From Atribacterota bacterium (GTDB lineage Bacteria > Atribacterota > Atribacteria > Atribacterales > Caldatribacteriaceae): a DNA stretch of 64,000 nt. The first letter of the stretch is position 1, and each line of letters opens with the position of its first letter. This document shows positions 17,670 to 27,332 of the stretch, piece by piece. The notes beneath the pieces were generated by a model. It was not told the origin of the DNA and did not search any database. It was given only the letters and a program-made list of their open reading frames with translations. The position numbers were made by a program, and so were the translations under genes. The stretch is from contig JBDIWM010000004.1 of the NCBI GenBank assembly GCA_039638595.1, positions 23,938 through 87,937 of the forward strand. The letters are read 5' to 3'.

Positions 17670-19046
17670 TTATTTTCTCAAAAATTGCAGAGGATCCATA
17701 CATTTCCCATTCCTTCTTACCTCAAAATGAAGATGAGCAGTGGTGGCATTTCCAGTCCGGCCCACTTTGGCAATCGGATCCCCCTGATTCACCCTTTGCC
17801 CCCTGGTAACCAAATTTACCGAGTTATGAGCATAAACGGTTTGCCACCCTCCAGGGTGGTCAACAATCACAATACGTCCATATCCCCGCATCGTCCCGCT
17901 GAAAGACACCACACCACTCTGAGCAGCCCGGATCAGGGTTCCCGATGGAGCAATAATATCAACCCCATTGTGGAAGCTCCTACCCCTCGGTCCAAACGTA
18001 GAGGAAATTCTTCCTCGAACCGGCCATAGAAAATTTCCCTGCCCATCAACCTTTACATACTGCCGTGGTAGCGATGATGGGATTTTAATTGCCTGACCAA
18101 CCCGGAGCACACTCTTTTGGTTAAGACCATTGGCCTTTGCCAAAACATCAACCGCAATGCGGAAACGGCGGGAAAGGCTCCAGAGTGTGTCTCCTGGTTG
18201 AATACGGTAGATCTCATAGTTCTCCGCAGAACCAGAAGCCAACACCCGCCCGTCCGAAGAGGGAATTTTGATGGTTTGACCAACCCTTAAAATACTCTTT
18301 TCGGTAAGACCATTGGCCTCTGCCAAAGTGCTCACCGAAACCTGGAACCGACGGGCGAGTACCCAGAGGGTGTCACCTGGTTGAATGCAATATGTTGCAT
18401 ACTGCGTAGCGCTCCCCCTTGAAACTTCTGGAGTACTTGAGGTAACCCTGCTTACCGCAATTCCCGGTATGGCGAGCTTCATTCCCACCTGTAGGACACT
18501 GTGTTCATTCAACCCATTGGCATCCATGATTGACTTGATGCCGACACCATAGAAACGAGAAATCAACCACAGTGATTCTCCCTGTTTGACAATGTGGACG
18601 ATGGTCGTCGAAGTTTCGTTTTGTTGCATAGGGGCAGTCAAGGCAGTAGGCAAAAGAATTTTCTGCCCTATTTGGAGGACAGCATTTTCCTCCAGACCGT
18701 TGACTTCCATAATCGCCCGTACCGAGGTGTTCAATTTTCGCGCAATACTCCAAAGTGTGTCGCCCTTCTTAACCTCATAGTATCCACTAAAGCTTTGACT
18801 CGAAGGATTTTCCTCATCCTGATTTACCAGAATTTTCATTCCTGGTTGTAAAACGCTCTCTTTCGACAGGCCATTCATCTGAAGGAGCTTTGAGAGTGGA
18901 ACCTGATAACGACGAGCAATGATCCAGGGATTCTCCCCTGGTTGCACTACATGGTACGTTGCTCCCCAGGCAAAAAAAGTTCCCCCACAGAAAAAAACGA
19001 TTATCAGAACAGTCCCAAAAATAATTTTCCGTCCCTTTACCCTCAT
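17670..19046 (-). CDS. Secreted peptidoglycan endopeptidase, five LysM repeats plus M23 domain
   Basis: A 458-residue envelope protein. An N-terminal signal/anchor (residues 8-28) is followed by five LysM repeats of about 60-80 residues each, recognisable by GDTLWSIARKL, GESLWLISRFY, GDTLWVLARRF and similar, each with NGL and an LxxGxxxxIP end. The C-terminal LytM/M23 metallopeptidase (about 345-458) keeps its zinc ligands in HNGVDIIAPSG and HLHFEVRRNG. LysM repeats bind glycan strands and M23 cuts peptide cross-links, so it acts in cell-wall turnover or division. It overlaps the ileS stop by four bases. Confidence 0.93.
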   Translation of the reverse strand: MRVKGRKIIFGTVLIIVFFCGGTFFAWGATYHVVQPGENPWIIARRYQVPLSKLLQMNGLSKESVLQPGMKILVNQDEENPSSQSFSGYYEVKKGDTLWSIARKLNTSVRAIMEVNGLEENAVLQIGQKILLPTALTAPMQQNETSTTIVHIVKQGESLWLISRFYGVGIKSIMDANGLNEHSVLQVGMKLAIPGIAVSRVTSSTPEVSRGSATQYATYCIQPGDTLWVLARRFQVSVSTLAEANGLTEKSILRVGQTIKIPSSDGRVLASGSAENYEIYRIQPGDTLWSLSRRFRIAVDVLAKANGLNQKSVLRVGQAIKIPSSLPRQYVKVDGQGNFLWPVRGRISSTFGPRGRSFHNGVDIIAPSGTLIRAAQSGVVSFSGTMRGYGRIVIVDHPGGWQTVYAHNSVNLVTRGQRVNQGDPIAKVGRTGNATTAHLHFEVRRNGKCMDPLQFLRK

Positions 19047-22000
19047 GACCGCCTCCTTAAAGCAAAGATGATTCGCTTGCCGTCCAGCTGAAAGTCCTTC
19101 ACCTGTTCAATACCTGACCATGTTGCCATTTCCTGAAAAATGATTGCTTCCGCCAGGACCTCATTCTGGACCAGAGGTTGATATTTCATAAGGATATCCT
19201 TGAATTCCGGGTCGGTACCGGCAAGCAAATAGAGTTCAACCCGGTCCTCAACCTCGAAACCACTTTCTTTACGCATCATTTGAACGGTATGAATAAAATC
19301 TCGTATGATTCCCTCTTCCTCGAGCTCCCGATTGAGCTTGATATCGAGGATCACTGCATATCCCTCTTCGCTTTCAATCGAGAAACCTTCTTTCGATCGG
19401 AGGATAATGTCCACTTCCTCCTTATCAAAGACCATTTCCTCCCCATTCAGAGCGACTGTCAAGTGTCCTTCCTCTAAAAGAGTTCTGCTTTTCTCTTGGT
19501 CACATGTACCCAAAAGCCGGGCGATTTCTTTCACCTTTTTTCCATAACGAGGACCCAAAAGAGCAAAACGAGGTTTTAGCTCAATGTCGATACTTTCCGG
19601 AAGATGGGTCACCCACTCCAGCTCTTTGACATTTAATTCTTCCTGAATGAACTCTGCCAGGGGTAAGACAAGCTCCCGTTCCTCTTCCCTTGGCACCACT
19701 AGAATGGCCTTCTTTAGGGGTTGCCGTAACTTAATGTTCGCCTTGCTCCGAACAGCTCGTCCCAGAGCAGCCAGTTTGCGGGCTAATTCCATCGCTCGGA
19801 GTAACACTGCATCGATTTGATGTTCGTCCGGCTCAGGGTACTCTTCAAGATGCACGCTCTCTTTTCCATAGTGGAATGGTTTGACCAAAACTCCGTACAG
19901 GATTTCAGAAACAAAGGGGATAAACGGAGCACACAATTTGGAAAGCCCTACTAGAACTTGGTAAAGCGTCTCATAGGCACTTTTCTTCTCTTCGTCCCAT
20001 GCTGATTTCCAGAAGCGTCGGCGAGAACGGCGAATGTACCAATTACTCAATTCTTCAATCACAAAATACTCAACAACTTTGGCAGCCTTTGAAATCTCAA
20101 AATCATCCAAAAAATTTCGAACATCCCTCACCAGTTGATGAAAACGGGAAAGAAGCCATCGGTCAAAAAGATGCCGTTCGGCAAAGGAAAGATTCAAGGT
20201 GGGCGTAAAGTGATCGATATTGGCGTAGAGAATGAAGAAATTGCTCACATTCCATAAGGTGTCAAAAAATTTCCCGTACACCTCCCCTAAGGTAACCTGG
20301 CCAAAACGCTTGGGTACCCAGGGAGGAGAAACAGAGAACACGTACCACCGCAACACATCCGCCCCGTAATGCTCGATGAGATCCCAGGGATTCACCACGT
20401 TACCAACGTGTTTACTCATCTTCTGTCCTTTTTCATCAAGACCCAGTTCGGTGACCAGACAATTTCGATAAGCAGGGCTTTCGAAAAGGATGGTAGCCAG
20501 AACGTGCAAACTGTAAAACCATCCTCTGGTCTGGTCGATGGCTTCACAAATGAAATCGGCTGGGAAATTTTTGAAAAAGTTCTCCCGGTGTTCAAAAGGA
20601 TAGTGGAGTTGTGCCGCAAACATGGCTCCAGAATCAAACCAGCAGTCAATCACCTCGGAAACTCTTCGCATGATTCCCCCACAGGAAGTACATTCCATGG
20701 TGATCCGGTCCACATACGGACGGTGAAGCTCGATTTCGTCGATGTTTTCCAGAGCTCGCATTTTCAGCTCCTCGATGGAGCCAATGGCTTCCCGCCGACC
20801 ACACTGTGCGCACTCCCAAATGTTGAGCGGTGTTCCCCAGTACCGCTCGCGAGAGAGTGCCCAGTCAACCACATTTTCCAGAAAATCCCCAAAACGACCA
20901 TCACGGATATGTCCTGGATACCAGTAAATTCGACGATTATTCTCTAAAAGGGCTTCCTTAAAGGCCGTGGTACGGATAAACCAGCTTCCCTTTGCATAAT
21001 AGAGCAAAGGCGTATCACATCGCCAGCAAAAGGGGTATGAGTGATGGTGGGTCTCCTGAAGAAAGAGCTTCCCCTCTTCGGAGAGATACCTGATGATCAG
21101 CGGATCCGCATCTTTCACCCACATTCCTTTCCAGGGAGTGACACGCTCATCATACCGCCCATCACTTCCCACTGGATGGAGAACCGAGAGACCATATTTC
21201 TGGGCCATCTGCATATCGTCCTCACCAAAAGCTGGCGCGATATGGACAACCCCGGTTCCTTCTTCCACAGTCACAAATTCTCCGGAAAAGACTCGATATC
21301 CATTTTCAGCCAACAAAAATGGCATGAGTGGTTCATACTCCATGCCCAACAGTTCTTCCCCTCGATATGTTCGGACCACGGTGTAATCATCCTCATCAAA
21401 CAAAACCGGAACCCGTGCCTTAGCTAAAATGAAACGCTCTTTGCTTCGCTTATCTTCTATTTCCAAATATTCAATGTGCTCCCCAACAGCTAAGGCGACA
21501 TTCGCCACCAGAGTCCAGGGAGTGGTAGTCCAAACCAAGAAAAACCGCTTGGCTTCACCTTTTATTCGAAACTTCACATAAATTGCCGGGTCATCGGTCT
21601 CCCTGTAGCCCAGAGCCACTTCGTGGCTCGACAACGAAGTCCCACAGCGAGCACAATAAGGCAACACTTTATATCCCTGATAGAGCAAATCTTTTTCCCA
21701 CAGAGATTTTAACATCCACCAAACTGTCTCGATGTAGTCGTTGCTACAGGTAATATAGGGATGTTCGAGGTCCATCCATATACCCAGCCGCTCGGTCAAG
21801 CGTTCCCATGCCCGAATATACTTGAAGACACTTTCCTTACATTTTGCGTTAAAATTTTCTACCCCGTACGCTTCAATATCTTTCTTTCCCGAAATTCCCA
21901 GTTCTTTTTCTACCTCAAGTTCTACCGGAAGTCCATGGGTGTCCCACCCTGCTCGACGAGGAACGTAATAGCCACACATCGTTTTGTACCGAGGCACCAG

Positions 22001-22198
22001 ATCTTTGATACTCCTTCCAATGACATGGCCAGCATGTGGGTAACCATTGGTGGTCGGAGGACCTTCATAAAAAATAAAGGAAGGGGAACCCTCTCTTGCT
22101 TTGACACTCCTCTCAAAAATAGCGTTTTCCTTCCAAAATTGAAGAATATTCTCCTCTTTTTTCGGCAATTCGGAGAGCTTACCCAGCGTCTCAAACAC
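19043..22198 (-). CDS. ileS: Isoleucyl-tRNA synthetase, long (IleS2/eukaryote-like) type
   Basis: Class Ia synthetase of 1051 residues charging tRNA-Ile. The HIGH-type site is GYPHAGHVIGRS (near residue 52) and the KMSKS-type site is KGQKMSKHVGNVV (near 593), with an editing domain between them (TTTPWTLVANVALAVG). A zinc-like CxxC pair occurs in the middle (CAQCGRRE, CTSCGG). The length above 1000 and KMSKHVGN in place of KMSKSLGN point to the IleS2 type, often associated with natural mupirocin tolerance. Only 14 bases separate it from pmbA, leaving no space for a T-box leader. Confidence 0.95.
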   Translation of the reverse strand: MFETLGKLSELPKKEENILQFWKENAIFERSVKAREGSPSFIFYEGPPTTNGYPHAGHVIGRSIKDLVPRYKTMCGYYVPRRAGWDTHGLPVELEVEKELGISGKKDIEAYGVENFNAKCKESVFKYIRAWERLTERLGIWMDLEHPYITCSNDYIETVWWMLKSLWEKDLLYQGYKVLPYCARCGTSLSSHEVALGYRETDDPAIYVKFRIKGEAKRFFLVWTTTPWTLVANVALAVGEHIEYLEIEDKRSKERFILAKARVPVLFDEDDYTVVRTYRGEELLGMEYEPLMPFLLAENGYRVFSGEFVTVEEGTGVVHIAPAFGEDDMQMAQKYGLSVLHPVGSDGRYDERVTPWKGMWVKDADPLIIRYLSEEGKLFLQETHHHSYPFCWRCDTPLLYYAKGSWFIRTTAFKEALLENNRRIYWYPGHIRDGRFGDFLENVVDWALSRERYWGTPLNIWECAQCGRREAIGSIEELKMRALENIDEIELHRPYVDRITMECTSCGGIMRRVSEVIDCWFDSGAMFAAQLHYPFEHRENFFKNFPADFICEAIDQTRGWFYSLHVLATILFESPAYRNCLVTELGLDEKGQKMSKHVGNVVNPWDLIEHYGADVLRWYVFSVSPPWVPKRFGQVTLGEVYGKFFDTLWNVSNFFILYANIDHFTPTLNLSFAERHLFDRWLLSRFHQLVRDVRNFLDDFEISKAAKVVEYFVIEELSNWYIRRSRRRFWKSAWDEEKKSAYETLYQVLVGLSKLCAPFIPFVSEILYGVLVKPFHYGKESVHLEEYPEPDEHQIDAVLLRAMELARKLAALGRAVRSKANIKLRQPLKKAILVVPREEERELVLPLAEFIQEELNVKELEWVTHLPESIDIELKPRFALLGPRYGKKVKEIARLLGTCDQEKSRTLLEEGHLTVALNGEEMVFDKEEVDIILRSKEGFSIESEEGYAVILDIKLNRELEEEGIIRDFIHTVQMMRKESGFEVEDRVELYLLAGTDPEFKDILMKYQPLVQNEVLAEAIIFQEMATWSGIEQVKDFQLDGKRIIFALRRRS

Positions 22199-22212
22199 TA
22201 TTTTTCACCTTC

Positions 22213-23520
22213 CTACGCTTCAATCTCTATCGGTTCTACCAAGATGTAGGGTAGACGCATCTTTCCGTAAACCCAGCGATCATCCCGAGACAGCTCTTTT
22301 ATGTCCTGCAGAGCACGGTACACATTACCACTGATCATCACATCTTTGACTCGCCCTTGAATCTCGCCACCCTTTACATAAAACCCCAGTTGTACTCCAC
22401 AGGAAAAGGAACCCGAAGCAATGTTACTTTGCCCCAAGCCCAATACACTATCGACGATCAGTCCTTCTTCCAACTCCTCCACTAGCGTTTCTCTATCCCT
22501 CAAACCATTCTTAACCCTTAGAGTTCCAAAGCCAGGCTCTGGAAGATCCTGGTACGAAACTCTGAATCCATTTCCACATGGCGTCTTCTTAAGACGAGCA
22601 GCGCTCCACAAATCAAAAAACCCGTTTTCTAACTTACCGTTGTCTATGATATATTTTTCTTTCTGCGTTACGACTCCTTCATCATCGAAAGGACAAGTTC
22701 CCATGCTCCATGGTTCATGAGGCGTCTCCAGAAGAGAAAAGAGAGAGGAAAAAATGACCTTGCCAAACTTATCCCCCAGAAGCGATCGTCCAAAAACAAT
22801 GTTTTTTCCATTCAATCCGTAAAAAAGGGGATACAAAAGCACCAAAGCCCCTTGAGGTGTAAATATGACTGGATATTTCCCGCTTCGGACTGCATAAAGC
22901 CTTCTGGAGTACTCAATCTTCTGTTTCAATTCTTGCAGAAGGCCCTCAACATCCACATCCCGGTTACCCCAACCCCGCTCGGCATAAATCTCCAAAATAT
23001 CATCCTCGGCGGTACGATTCACCACCACAGCGACCTGAAAGAAAGTTCTGGCAAAACTCAGTTTTTCCTCATGATGGTTATACAGTGAACGCTCTTCCTC
23101 CCCAGCGGTAATTTCAAGGTTTACAAGAACTTCGGGATATTCCTCTCGAATCTGCGCTACAATATAGTTGGCAAGTTCAACCATGTCCCGAACACCGATG
23201 TTTTCCACCCTCGGATCGACAAAATTTTTCCATTCTAGAACCGAGGGGTAAGAAGGAATCTCAAACCGCGCACCCTCCCCAAACTCGCTCATTTCTAGGG
23301 CTCTCTCAAAAAATTTCTCTCCCTCCATGGGACAATTGGAAGCGTAAAAGCCTATTTTACCATCCTGGCGAATAACTCTTAGACCATAGCCGGTGGTTTC
23401 CTCTACCCTATACCCTTTGAATACCCCTCCTTCGTACTCAACGCCCTTCTCGTGAACTGCACGCACAAACAAGTCACCTTGAAGTCCATTTTTCCTTAAC
23501 AACCTCACTGCCTCAAACAT
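22213..23520 (-). CDS. pmbA: PmbA/TldE-like protein of the TldD/TldE metalloprotease
   Basis: A 435-residue TldD-fold protein without an HExxxH zinc motif, which identifies it as the TldE/PmbA partner. RVEETTGYGLRVIRQDGKIG (near 37-56) and the C-terminal glycine-rich strands (LGLGQSNIASGSFSCGVQLG) are typical. TldD and TldE form a heterodimer that degrades unfolded peptides and matures some modified peptides. It overlaps tldD by eight bases. Confidence 0.9.
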   Translation of the reverse strand: MFEAVRLLRKNGLQGDLFVRAVHEKGVEYEGGVFKGYRVEETTGYGLRVIRQDGKIGFYASNCPMEGEKFFERALEMSEFGEGARFEIPSYPSVLEWKNFVDPRVENIGVRDMVELANYIVAQIREEYPEVLVNLEITAGEEERSLYNHHEEKLSFARTFFQVAVVVNRTAEDDILEIYAERGWGNRDVDVEGLLQELKQKIEYSRRLYAVRSGKYPVIFTPQGALVLLYPLFYGLNGKNIVFGRSLLGDKFGKVIFSSLFSLLETPHEPWSMGTCPFDDEGVVTQKEKYIIDNGKLENGFFDLWSAARLKKTPCGNGFRVSYQDLPEPGFGTLRVKNGLRDRETLVEELEEGLIVDSVLGLGQSNIASGSFSCGVQLGFYVKGGEIQGRVKDVMISGNVYRALQDIKELSRDDRWVYGKMRLPYILVEPIEIEA

Positions 23521-24889
23521 GTTTATGCCCTCCCACTAAAATTTCCCTCAATCGCACATGAGGACTCCCCGTTGGTGTGGGAAGACCAGTTTGAGCCCCC
23601 TTTCCACAACCTCCTATCTGGGTCCAGCGAAAATCAGAAGCTACAGCGTCAATTTGCTTTAAGGTATGGAAGAGGTTTCCGCTCAAAACCACATCTTTAA
23701 CCATTTCTCCTATTTTACCTTTTTCGATACGATATCCATAGGCTGCTGAAAAAGTAAAAAGCTCCAGCGCTGTATTACCCCCGATATATTCTACAGCATA
23801 CAGACCATCGTCGATATCCCGAAACAAATCTTCCCTCTCGGTCTTGCCTTCTTCGATAGCCGTATTACTCATCCTGACAATCGGTGCAAACTTATAGGAA
23901 ATCGTCCGGGCGTTACCGGTGGGCTTTTCTTTCATGAGATATGCCGTTTCTCGAGAATGCAATCGACCTGTCAGGAGTCCATCTTTGATGAGATAAGTTC
24001 GTTGGGTCCGCATTCCCTCGTCGTCATACTTCGAGGAACCACGCAAGCCCGGAATACCGCCATCATCAAAGACACTCAAAATTGGGGAAGCGATTTCCTT
24101 TCCTAGGACCATCATTTTTTGCAACCGTTCATTCCGACTCAGAAAATCGGCTTCGCTTAAATGCCCAAAGGCTTCGTGAACGAAAACTCCAGCAAGTACC
24201 GGATCCAGAACAACATCACGCACACCCCCCTCAAAAGGAGGAGCTTCAAGAAGGTCTAACGCTTTCTGCGCCACTCCTTGTACCATTTCTTCTTTTCCCT
24301 GTACCACTTCGAAACCACCTTTTTCAGCCACCCCATTCTGGTACATCTCAATCGTGTCGTTCTTCTTGGCCACCGCTACAAACCTTAAATTGATATCAGG
24401 ACTCTCCACCGATATCACCGAACCATCAGAATTGGCTATATACAATTCTCTCCACTCATCTTTATATTCCACCGTGAAACTAACAAGGAGTGGAGACGCT
24501 TCTTTCACAATGCGAGCATAATAGAGAAGGAGATTGACCTTATCTTTCAGTGGCTTGAAACGGAAATCATCTTTCACCGAAATGGTGACTACATCACTAA
24601 TTGGTTCTCCTCGCACCACTCCTCCATCACTTCGGGGCAGAAGCGAGGAGGAGTGGAGGGCTTCCTCCACTCTCTCCTTCAGGTTTTTCCACCCACTAAA
24701 AGTTGTAAACCACCATCCGGTATGTGGATTCAAGACCCGGACATATCCTCCTTCTTCTATACCCTGTCTTACTTTTTCTAAAAGCCCGTTCTGGAGACGA
24801 ATGAAAGTAAACGATTTCCTCTCCAAACGAATTTCAAGGTACTCCCCTCGACTGGGAAACCTTATCAGCCTCTGGAGCTCTTCTCTCAT
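23513..24889 (-). CDS. tldD: TldD metalloprotease subunit
   Basis: A 458-residue catalytic half of the TldD/TldE protease. The zinc-binding HEAFGHLSEAD (HExxxH) lies near residue 240, and the C-terminal GGCGKGAQTGLPTPTGSPH is the well-conserved TldD end. The order tldD then pmbA, with an eight-base overlap, is the usual pair. The upstream neighbour is a PpiC-type isomerase, overlapping by four bases. Confidence 0.93.
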   Translation of the reverse strand: MREELQRLIRFPSRGEYLEIRLERKSFTFIRLQNGLLEKVRQGIEEGGYVRVLNPHTGWWFTTFSGWKNLKERVEEALHSSSLLPRSDGGVVRGEPISDVVTISVKDDFRFKPLKDKVNLLLYYARIVKEASPLLVSFTVEYKDEWRELYIANSDGSVISVESPDINLRFVAVAKKNDTIEMYQNGVAEKGGFEVVQGKEEMVQGVAQKALDLLEAPPFEGGVRDVVLDPVLAGVFVHEAFGHLSEADFLSRNERLQKMMVLGKEIASPILSVFDDGGIPGLRGSSKYDDEGMRTQRTYLIKDGLLTGRLHSRETAYLMKEKPTGNARTISYKFAPIVRMSNTAIEEGKTEREDLFRDIDDGLYAVEYIGGNTALELFTFSAAYGYRIEKGKIGEMVKDVVLSGNLFHTLKQIDAVASDFRWTQIGGCGKGAQTGLPTPTGSPHVRLREILVGGHKHV

Positions 24890-25794
24890 TGCTGGGATTC
24901 CCCGTTATTTTCTCCTGATTCCGCTTTCGGTAAGTTTTCCTCTATTATGGCAATTTCTGACTTATTTTTCAATCCTTCAATAAGCTTATCAAACGCTTCC
25001 TGCTGTTTTTGGGGTGTCAAACGGGTGATAATTTCTTCTTTGACTTCACCGAGCTCTTTTAAACGGGGCTGCAAGTGTTCACTCACCAGGAAAATATGAA
25101 ATCCGTAACCGGTTTCTACAACATCGCTGAAATTCCCTGGAGCTAAATCAAAAACCACCTTCTCAATTTCTGGATCAAGGTCTCCCCTTTTCACGTATCC
25201 CATCGCACCACCACTAACCGAATCAGGAGATTCCGACTTGCTCTTAGCTACTTCTTCAAATGGTTTACCACCCTTCAATTCTTCCAAAACCTCCTGGGCC
25301 TTCTCCTTGGTGCTAACCATAATGTGGCTGACTTTAACCTGTTCAGGTTCTGTGTACAGAGTAGGATTCGCATTGTACTCCTTTTCCACTTCCTCATCAC
25401 TGACTGCGACTTTCTCCAAAATCTCTCTTTTAATGAATTCACTCACCAGAACCTGTTTCTTGATGCTTTCTAACCTTTTCAATACCACGGGATCGTTTTC
25501 TAAATTATTCTTCTTTGCTTCCTGAACAATCAGAGCTTGTCGTATCAGTTGCTCCAGTAAGTCTTTCATACCTCCCGGAAATTGAACACGATAGGACTCA
25601 GGAAGGCTATTCCAGATTTCTTCCAACTCACTCAAGTAAATCGGTTCTCCATTGACCTGCGCGACAATAGCTTGAGTTGCGTTCGCGCTCGAAGCACCAG
25701 AAGGATCGGGTTGTTCCTGAGCAAGAGCCAAAGCAGTAAATCCCAACAGCAAAATCAAAAGAGGAATCAAACTCTTTTTCCAGTTCATTCTCAT
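24886..25794 (-). CDS. Exported peptidyl-prolyl cis-trans isomerase, SurA/PpiC type
   Basis: A 302-residue exported chaperone/isomerase. A signal peptide (residues 1-26, positive start then IPLLILLLGFTALALA) is followed by a SurA-N-like helical domain containing VAQVNGEPIYLSELEEIWN, then a parvulin domain from VKVSHIMVSTKEKAQEVL through GAMGYVKRGDLDPEIEKVVF to GYGFHIFLVSEH. The tail is Gln/Glu/Asn-rich. It helps fold secreted proteins. It overlaps the genes on either side by four bases. Confidence 0.92.
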   Translation of the reverse strand: MRMNWKKSLIPLLILLLGFTALALAQEQPDPSGASSANATQAIVAQVNGEPIYLSELEEIWNSLPESYRVQFPGGMKDLLEQLIRQALIVQEAKKNNLENDPVVLKRLESIKKQVLVSEFIKREILEKVAVSDEEVEKEYNANPTLYTEPEQVKVSHIMVSTKEKAQEVLEELKGGKPFEEVAKSKSESPDSVSGGAMGYVKRGDLDPEIEKVVFDLAPGNFSDVVETGYGFHIFLVSEHLQPRLKELGEVKEEIITRLTPQKQQEAFDKLIEGLKNKSEIAIIEENLPKAESGENNGESQQ

Positions 25795-26048
25795 TCTCCT
25801 TTCTCTTCTTCCTTCTTCTCTCTTTGCAAAAGGCGAAAAGAAAAACGCTCTTCTATGGTTCCCCTACTTACATGCTCCCCCCCTTCATTCCCAGATTCGA
25901 GCAATGAAAACAGTTTCTTTTCCACCTCTTCCAACTTTTTCCCCACTTCTCGAACTAAAACACTGACTTCCTTCAACTTCTCGTTCACTATCCAGAACAA
26001 CAAAAGCCCGTAAAGAGTCAAAATCATAAGCAAAATTCCCAAAAGCAA
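25791..26048 (-). CDS. Small membrane-anchored coiled-coil protein
   Basis: An 85-residue protein with one membrane helix (residues 2-20, LLGILLMILTLYGLLLFW), then a heptad-patterned coiled coil (LKEVSVLVREVGKKLEEVEKKL) and a charged tail. I do not recognise a family. The ATGA overlap with ppiC suggests it is translated together with it, perhaps as a membrane-bound accessory. The codon pattern looks coding. Confidence 0.65.
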   Translation of the reverse strand: MLLGILLMILTLYGLLLFWIVNEKLKEVSVLVREVGKKLEEVEKKLFSLLESGNEGGEHVSRGTIEERFSFRLLQREKKEEEKGE

Positions 26049-26075
26049 AGTTAAAACCCCCTAACGTTCAGAACC

Positions 26076-27332
26076 TCAAACTATGACCGAACCACTTCGT
26101 ATTTCCCTTAAACCCCCGAAACGTTCCTCGCTCACCCCGATACCCACAAGACAGTTACGGTGTATGATACAGGAAGGAGGGATATGACTACCTTTGCCAA
26201 CCAGATTGATTCCCCAACTCAAGAGTTCAGGGCGAACCAGGTTTGGCGTCATGTCCTCCCCATATCCGAGTACAGCTTCTTCCCCTACAATCACGTTTTT
26301 ATCCAGAATACTCTGTATCACTCGAGCTTTCTTTTTTATCACTGCATTGTTAAAAACGATGGAATCAATCACCTGGGCACCCTCTTCCACCACCACACCT
26401 GGAAAGAGCACCGAATGCAAAACATAACCTTTGATGAATGCCCCTTCTCCAATTATACTCGATTGCACCAGCGATCTTGGGCAAATTCTCGTCGGTGGAT
26501 AGGGAGGGCGATTGGTATAGATGACCCAGTCAGGGTCATAGAGATTAAAAGACGGAAGAGGCAATAAGAGATGCATATTGGCTTCCCAGTAAGCCTTCAC
26601 CGTACCGACGTCAAACCAAGAACCAGTATAAAAATATGCCTTCATTTTGACCCTACCAATACTCTCCTGAATGACATTCTGGACCAAGTCAAACTTCCCT
26701 TCCCGGGCATTTTCAGTCAACTTCTGCAAAAGGAACTCGGTTCGAAAAACATAGATACCCATGAAGACCACGTCACTCCAGGGTATGGATGGCTTTTCAT
26801 CAAAACGAATGATGTTGTTTTGCTCATCCACCTCCACAATCCCAAATCGTGACGCTTCCTCCTTCTGGACTCTGGTAACCACGAGCGTCACATCCGCATC
26901 ATGATCCAGGTGGTAGGTGAATAGTGGATTATAATCCATGAGGTACGCATGGTCGCCAGAGAGAACCAGAAGATGAGAAACCTTTTTACGAAGGATGATA
27001 TTCATATTTTGATACAATGCATCCCCCGTACCCCGGTACCATCCACCTACCGTACGACTCAAATAGGGCTGCAAAAGCTCAACCCCACCTCTTTTGCGAT
27101 CTAAGTCCCAGGGCCGTCCCACTCCGATATGCTCAATGAGCGAACGAGGTTGATACTGAGTAAGAATTCCAATGTCGTAGATTCCCGAATTCACACAGTT
27201 ACTGAGAGGAAAATCAATGAGTCGATAACATCCTCCAAAAGGAACTGCAGCTTTGGCTCTTTCCACAGAAAGAACACTGAGGCGATCTCCCTTCCCTCCC
27301 GCAAGAATCATCGCATACTTAATGGCGGCCAC
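26076..27332 (-). CDS. Glucose-1-phosphate adenylyltransferase homologue 1 (GlgC/GlgD-like)
   Basis: A 418-residue nucleotidyltransferase with a C-terminal left-handed beta-helix. MILAGGKGDRLSVLSVERAK is the nucleotide motif and LVLSGDHAYLMDY the metal/substrate site; SWFDVGTVKAYWEANM is typical of ADP-glucose pyrophosphorylase. Compared with the second copy (33881-35146), the effector/substrate segment [17 protein letters not shown] reads RAKAAVPFGGCYRLIDF, losing a Pro and a Lys, which suggests a GlgD-like regulatory subunit or altered regulation. The GTG at 27332 is preferred (GGTGAG five bases upstream); an ATG at 27356 reaches further into galT. Confidence 0.85.
   Translation of the reverse strand: MAAIKYAMILAGGKGDRLSVLSVERAKAAVPFGGCYRLIDFPLSNCVNSGIYDIGILTQYQPRSLIEHIGVGRPWDLDRKRGGVELLQPYLSRTVGGWYRGTGDALYQNMNIILRKKVSHLLVLSGDHAYLMDYNPLFTYHLDHDADVTLVVTRVQKEEASRFGIVEVDEQNNIIRFDEKPSIPWSDVVFMGIYVFRTEFLLQKLTENAREGKFDLVQNVIQESIGRVKMKAYFYTGSWFDVGTVKAYWEANMHLLLPLPSFNLYDPDWVIYTNRPPYPPTRICPRSLVQSSIIGEGAFIKGYVLHSVLFPGVVVEEGAQVIDSIVFNNAVIKKKARVIQSILDKNVIVGEEAVLGYGEDMTPNLVRPELLSWGINLVGKGSHIPPSCIIHRNCLVGIGVSEERFGGLREIRSGSVIV

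Noticed and set aside
22199..22212. T-box riboswitch before ileS
   Set aside because: Only 14 bases separate ileS from pmbA, so there is no space for a leader.
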